Shown here: one piece after another, positions 13,089 through 16,280 of the stretch | Layout: each line of letters begins with the position of its first letter | How positions within the stretch are numbered: position 1 is the first letter of the stretch | Assembly (NCBI GenBank): GCA_017643325.1 | Contig: JAEPNS010000030.1 | Coordinates: 1-16,280, forward strand | DNA length: 16,280 nucleotides | Source: Alphaproteobacteria bacterium | GTDB taxonomy: Bacteria > Pseudomonadota > Alphaproteobacteria > UBA6615 | Direction of reading: 5' to 3' | Position numbers and translations under genes: made by a program | Notes under the pieces: model-generated | Seen by the model: only the letters and a program-made list of their open reading frames with translations | What the model was told of the DNA's origin: nothing | The model's database searches: none

Positions 13089-15771
13089 CGGGTCCATGGC
13101 CGATACAGATACCAAGTGGGTCTACAGCTTTGGTGCGGATGATTCCGACGGCAGCGCGGAAATGCGCAACCTGCTCGGCGGCAAGGGCGCCAACCTTGCG
13201 GAGATGAGCAATCTCGGGCTCCCGGTTCCGCCGGGATTCACGATCACGACCGAGGTCTGCACCTACTATTACGACCATGGCGAGACCTATCCCGGCGAAC
13301 TCGATGCGCAGGTCGAGGCTGCTTTGCGCGCGATCGAGACATCTGTTGGGGCGGGCTTCGGTGATTCGTCGAACCCGCTGCTTGTATCTGTCCGGTCCGG
13401 TGCGCGGGCTTCGATGCCGGGGATGATGGACACTGTCTTGAACCTCGGCCTCAACGACGAGACCGTCGAGGGCCTGGCTGAGAAATCAGGGGATGCGCGA
13501 TTCGCGTTCGACAGTTACCGGCGCTTCATACAGATGTACAGCGACGTGGTTCTCGGCGTGGACCATTATCTGTTCGAGGAAGTCCTCGAACAGCACAAAA
13601 CGGACAACGGCCTGATCCTCGATACCGATCTGGCGGACGACGACTGGAAAGCGGTTGTTGCTGCGTACAAGAAGATCGTCGAGGACGAACTGGGCAAACC
13701 CTTTCCCCAGGACCCGCGCGAACAGTTGTGGGGCGCCATCGGCGCGGTGTTCGGGTCGTGGATGAACCAGCGTGCCATGACCTATCGGCGTCTCCACGGT
13801 ATCCCAGCTGAATGGGGCACGGCTGTGAACGTGCAGGCCATGGTGTTCGGCAACATGGGCGACGACTGTGCGACCGGTGTGGCTTTCACCCGGGACCCCT
13901 CCACAGGGGAGAACATCTTCTACGGCGAGTATCTGGTGAACGCGCAGGGTGAAGATGTGGTGGCCGGAATTCGGACGCCGCAGCATCTGACAATCGCCGG
14001 CAAGGAGCGCAACGGCTCGGACCTGCCCTCGATGGAAGAGGTCATGCCTGAGGTGTTCAAGCAGCTTGCCGACGTGAGGCAGACGCTCGAGGCCCACTAC
14101 AAGGACATGCAGGATATCGAGTTCACGGTGCAGCAGAACAAGCTGTACATGCTGCAAACGCGTTCGGGAAAACGCACCGCGGGGGCTGCGATCCGGATCG
14201 CTGTCGAGATGGTGAGCGAGGGCCTTATCTCGGAAGCCGATGCGGTGACTCGGGTTGGCCAACTTGACCAACTCCTTCACCCGCGCCTTGATCCCGACGC
14301 CCCGCGCAATGTGCTGAGCCGCGGCCTGCCCGCGTCTCCAGGAGCGGCGTCCGGCAAAATCGTTTTGAGCGCAGACCTGGCGGAAGACATGGCGCAACGG
14401 GGAGAGAAGGTTATCCTCGTTCGCATTGAAACCAGTCCCGAAGACATTCACGGGATGCATGCCGCGCAAGGCATCCTGACGACCCGCGGCGGCATGACAA
14501 GCCATGCCGCCGTTGTCGCGCGCGGAATGGGCCGGCCATGCGTTGCAGGTGCCGGTGACATCTCGGTCGACTATTCGAACGGAGAGGTGCGGGTCGGCGG
14601 ACGGACATTGAAAGCGGGCGACCAGCTGACGATCGACGGTGCAACGGGTGAGGTGATCGAGGGCGAGGTGCCGACCATCGATCCGGAAATGTCCGGTGAT
14701 TTCGCGACCCTGATGTCGTGGGCCGACTCCATTCGGCGCCTGAAGGTGCGGACCAACGCAGAAACGCCTGTCGATGCGGCGACGGCGCGGGAGTTCGGTG
14801 CCGAGGGTATCGGTTTGTGCCGGACCGAGCACATGTTCTTCGATCCCGAGCGGATCGTCGCCGTGCGGCGCATGATTCTGGCGGAAGACGTTGCGGGACG
14901 ACGCGAGGCGCTTGCGGAACTGCTCCCCTATCAGCGGCAGGATTTCGTGGAGCTGTTTCGCATCATGGGAGGCCTGCCGGTCACCATCAGGTTGCTTGAT
15001 CCGCCGTTGCACGAATTCCTGCCGAAGTCCGACGAGGAAATCGCCGAGGTTGCGAAACTCGCGGGCCGTGACCCGAAGGCGATGACCGACCGGGCCGTCC
15101 AGTTGCATGAGGCGAACCCGATGCTGGGCCATCGCGGCTGCCGGCTGGGAATCACCTACCCCGAAATCTACGAAATGCAGGCGCGTGCAATTTTTGAAGC
15201 GGCATTGACGGTTTCGGGTGGGAACGACGTCTCGGTCTTCCCGGAGATCATGATCCCGCTGGCCGCGACCAAGCGCGAGCTAGACATTCTGAAGGAGCGT
15301 ATCGACGCCGTCGCAGAGGCCGTATTCGAAGAGCGGGACGCTCGGCTCGAATACCATGTCGGGACGATGATAGAGCTGCCCCGCGCTGCTCTACGTGCTG
15401 GTGACCTCGCGAAGACGGCGGAGTTTTTCAGTTTCGGAACCAACGACCTGACACAGACAACGTTTGGAATCAGCCGCGACGATGCATCCGGTTTCCTCTC
15501 CGAATACGAGCGATACGGCATCGTAGAGACCGATCCGTTTGTCTCGATCGATATCGATGGTGTTGGCGAACTGGTCTCGATCGCGGCCGAACGCGGGCGT
15601 ACGACACGCGAAGATATCAAGCTCGGGATTTGCGGGGAGCATGGCGGGGACCCCGCGTCCGTAAAATTCTGTGAGAGCGTGGATCTCGACTACGTCTCAT
15701 GTTCGCCGTATCGCGTGCCGATTGCCCGTCTTGCAGCGGCGCAGGCCGTCGTTGAGCAGGGGAAGACCTAA
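13057..15771 (+). CDS. ppdK: Pyruvate, phosphate dikinase
   Basis: The protein has 904 residues. The domain order is usual: N-terminal ATP-grasp (LLGGKGANLAEMSNLGLPVP, and SVRSGARASMPGMMDTVLNL), central swivelling phosphohistidine domain (GGMTSHAAVVARGMGRPC, catalytic His483) and C-terminal PEP/pyruvate barrel (CRTEHMFF, GHRGCRLG, SFGTNDLTQTTFG, and CGEHGGDP with Cys859). It converts pyruvate, ATP and phosphate to phosphoenolpyruvate, AMP and diphosphate, reversibly, in the cytosol. The start is uncertain: ATG 13057 has a good AGAGGTGA signal at 13043-13050 but lies within glyS; ATG 13096 begins just after the glyS stop and gives the usual N-terminus (MADTDTKWVYSFG), but with a weaker signal. 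A strong terminator follows. Confidence 0.96.
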   Translation: MSQTSQKSRADGSMADTDTKWVYSFGADDSDGSAEMRNLLGGKGANLAEMSNLGLPVPPGFTITTEVCTYYYDHGETYPGELDAQVEAALRAIETSVGAGFGDSSNPLLVSVRSGARASMPGMMDTVLNLGLNDETVEGLAEKSGDARFAFDSYRRFIQMYSDVVLGVDHYLFEEVLEQHKTDNGLILDTDLADDDWKAVVAAYKKIVEDELGKPFPQDPREQLWGAIGAVFGSWMNQRAMTYRRLHGIPAEWGTAVNVQAMVFGNMGDDCATGVAFTRDPSTGENIFYGEYLVNAQGEDVVAGIRTPQHLTIAGKERNGSDLPSMEEVMPEVFKQLADVRQTLEAHYKDMQDIEFTVQQNKLYMLQTRSGKRTAGAAIRIAVEMVSEGLISEADAVTRVGQLDQLLHPRLDPDAPRNVLSRGLPASPGAASGKIVLSADLAEDMAQRGEKVILVRIETSPEDIHGMHAAQGILTTRGGMTSHAAVVARGMGRPCVAGAGDISVDYSNGEVRVGGRTLKAGDQLTIDGATGEVIEGEVPTIDPEMSGDFATLMSWADSIRRLKVRTNAETPVDAATAREFGAEGIGLCRTEHMFFDPERIVAVRRMILAEDVAGRREALAELLPYQRQDFVELFRIMGGLPVTIRLLDPPLHEFLPKSDEEIAEVAKLAGRDPKAMTDRAVQLHEANPMLGHRGCRLGITYPEIYEMQARAIFEAALTVSGGNDVSVFPEIMIPLAATKRELDILKERIDAVAEAVFEERDARLEYHVGTMIELPRAALRAGDLAKTAEFFSFGTNDLTQTTFGISRDDASGFLSEYERYGIVETDPFVSIDIDGVGELVSIAAERGRTTREDIKLGICGEHGGDPASVKFCESVDLDYVSCSPYRVPIARLAAAQAVVEQGKT

Positions 15772-15814
15772 AGTCTTTCAAGCTGTTCGCGCAGGCGAAT
15801 CGCTCAGAACAAGC

Positions 15815-15848
15815 AAAGGCCGCGCCCGGAAGGGCGCGGCCTTTTTTT
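15815..15848 (+). terminator. Intrinsic terminator of the glyQ-glyS-ppdK operon
   Basis: A 13-bp perfect stem, AAAGGCCGCGCCC (15815-15827) with GGGCGCGGCCTTT (15832-15844), GGAA loop, and a run of seven T (15842-15848). It begins 43 bases after the ppdK stop. It also separates ppdK from the convergent small gene; on the - strand it has only a short T-run (TTTGCTT), so it may work weakly in both directions. Confidence 0.95.
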
Positions 15849-15866
15849 GTGGGTTCTGAATCCGCG

Positions 15867-16022
15867 CTATTCGGCGGCGACGGCTCCGCCGGTGTAACCG
15901 GTGGACTGCTTGTCGGCGCGCTTGGTCAACAGCTTGCGGAAGAAGGCGGCCATCGCCTTGCCCCGTTCACGTTCGGCCATGCGCAGGACGTCAAGGTCAG
16001 AGAGTGTGCTGTACTTGGACAT
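15867..16022 (-). CDS. Small basic protein of unknown function
   Basis: This is a 51-residue open frame beginning MSKYSTLSDLDVLRMAERER, continuing GKAMAAFFRKLLTKRADK and ending GYTGGAVAAE. The middle forms a basic amphipathic helix of the kind seen in many short alphaproteobacterial proteins, such as the DUF1127 group, but I do not recognise the family. The start is supported by AGGAG nine bases before the ATG (complement of 16032-16036), and a plausible promoter lies upstream. Codon use is GC-rich at third positions, as in the neighbouring genes. It converges on ppdK across the terminator. Confidence 0.72.
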   Translation of the reverse strand: MSKYSTLSDLDVLRMAERERGKAMAAFFRKLLTKRADKQSTGYTGGAVAAE

Positions 16023-16062
16023 CGTCAGATGCTCCTACGCTCGGGTTAATATCGATGCACCC

Positions 16063-16091
16063 GATATAAGGGCAGAAATGTTGACGATCAA
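16063..16091 (-). promoter_or_regulatory. Candidate promoter of the small - strand gene
   Basis: On the - strand, TTGATC (16086-16091) and TATATC (16063-16068) are separated by 17 bases, each matching 4/6 of the sigma70 consensus. The predicted start is about 30-35 bases before the ATG at 16022. It sits at the edge of an AT-rich stretch (about 16045-16190), unlike the rest of the window. Confidence 0.4.
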
Positions 16092-16100
16092 TGAAAGAAG

Positions 16101-16117
16101 TATGCGATTAACGCATA
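16101..16117. promoter_or_regulatory. 17-bp palindrome, operator candidate
   Basis: TATGCG-ATTAA-CGCATA is a perfect 6+5+6 dyad. It lies ten bases upstream of the candidate -35 box of the small - strand gene, a usual place for an activator site. The remaining AT-rich gap holds several ATATC copies (16115, 16131, 16138, 16151) and a weak inverted repeat TTATTC / GAATAA (16162-16180). No gene is seen between 16023 and 16189. Confidence 0.35.
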
Positions 16118-16189
16118 TCAGATGTCATAAATATCATATATCGTATCAAAATATCCGATAATTATTCCTAGAAAGAATAAATTCGATGG

Positions 16190-16280
16190 CTAGACCGGTG
16201 TGAGCGCGCCACCGTTTTCGAGGACCAGGGGCATCCTCGGCTCTTCTACGTCAAGCCTGACGGATGCGAGGACGTATTCG
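16190..16280 (-). CDS. C-terminal end of an unidentified gene, 5' part outside window
   Basis: The - strand is open from the right edge to TAG at 16190-16192, giving 29 visible residues: EYVLASVRLDVEEPRM, then PLVLENGGALTPV. GC-rich third positions and the abrupt change to AT-rich sequence right after the stop support a real gene end. The alternative + strand frame uses many AGG codons and looks less like coding sequence. Too short to name a family. Confidence 0.45.
   Translation of the reverse strand, partial: EYVLASVRLDVEEPRMPLVLENGGALTPV

Noticed and set aside
13486..15132. 548-codon open frame on the - strand opposite ppdK
   Set aside because: ppdK is intact and conserved here; the antisense frame is His/Arg-rich without family features.

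Overview
The window is GC-rich and looks like the chromosome of an alphaproteobacterium, probably from the Rhodospirillales or a relative. This is inferred from protein character and from the gene order polyprenyl synthase / DUF2007 / TrmN6-type methyltransferase / S49 peptidase / small membrane protein / glyQ / glyS / ppdK. No rRNA, tRNA, CRISPR array, integrase or insertion sequence was seen.

Left part (1-5190): a remnant or an edge of a podovirus-like prophage, all on the + strand. In order it holds the C-terminal part of a tail protein with an E1-FCCH-like domain, a GNAT-fold protein, an internal-virion (T7 gp14-like) protein, a Bbp19-family protein and a capsid scaffolding protein. The expected major capsid gene does not follow the scaffold. 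Instead there is a secreted SIMPL-domain protein with its own strong terminator. A lysis-type cassette comes next: a membrane/coiled-coil protein that appears frameshifted, an M15 peptidase endolysin, and a holin-like membrane protein. Portal, terminase and capsid genes are absent here, so the phage segment is either incomplete or rearranged.

Middle part (5191-8971): host genes. A cardiolipin synthase (two HKD motifs) converges on a long-chain polyprenyl diphosphate synthase (IspB type). Divergent from the latter is a run of small cytosolic genes: DUF2007, then a TrmN6-like methyltransferase. The conserved C-terminal end of the methyltransferase lies in another frame, which points to a frameshifting deletion near 8809.

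Right part (8968-15848): an S49 (SppA/SohB-like) serine peptidase, a 64-residue membrane protein, and then glyQ-glyS-ppdK, tightly packed. A good sigma70-like promoter precedes glyQ, a 9-bp inverted repeat is centred on its -10 box, and ppdK ends in a textbook intrinsic terminator. GlyQ and GlyS form the tetrameric glycyl-tRNA synthetase; PpdK interconverts pyruvate and phosphoenolpyruvate.

Right edge (15849-16280): on the - strand, a 51-residue basic protein of unknown function sits downstream of an unusually AT-rich control region that contains a 17-bp palindrome. After that, the last 29 codons of another - strand gene enter from beyond the window. I see no clear new multi-gene system. The most notable features are the phage rearrangement with a possible moron gene, the two probable frameshifts, and the dyad on the glyQ promoter.
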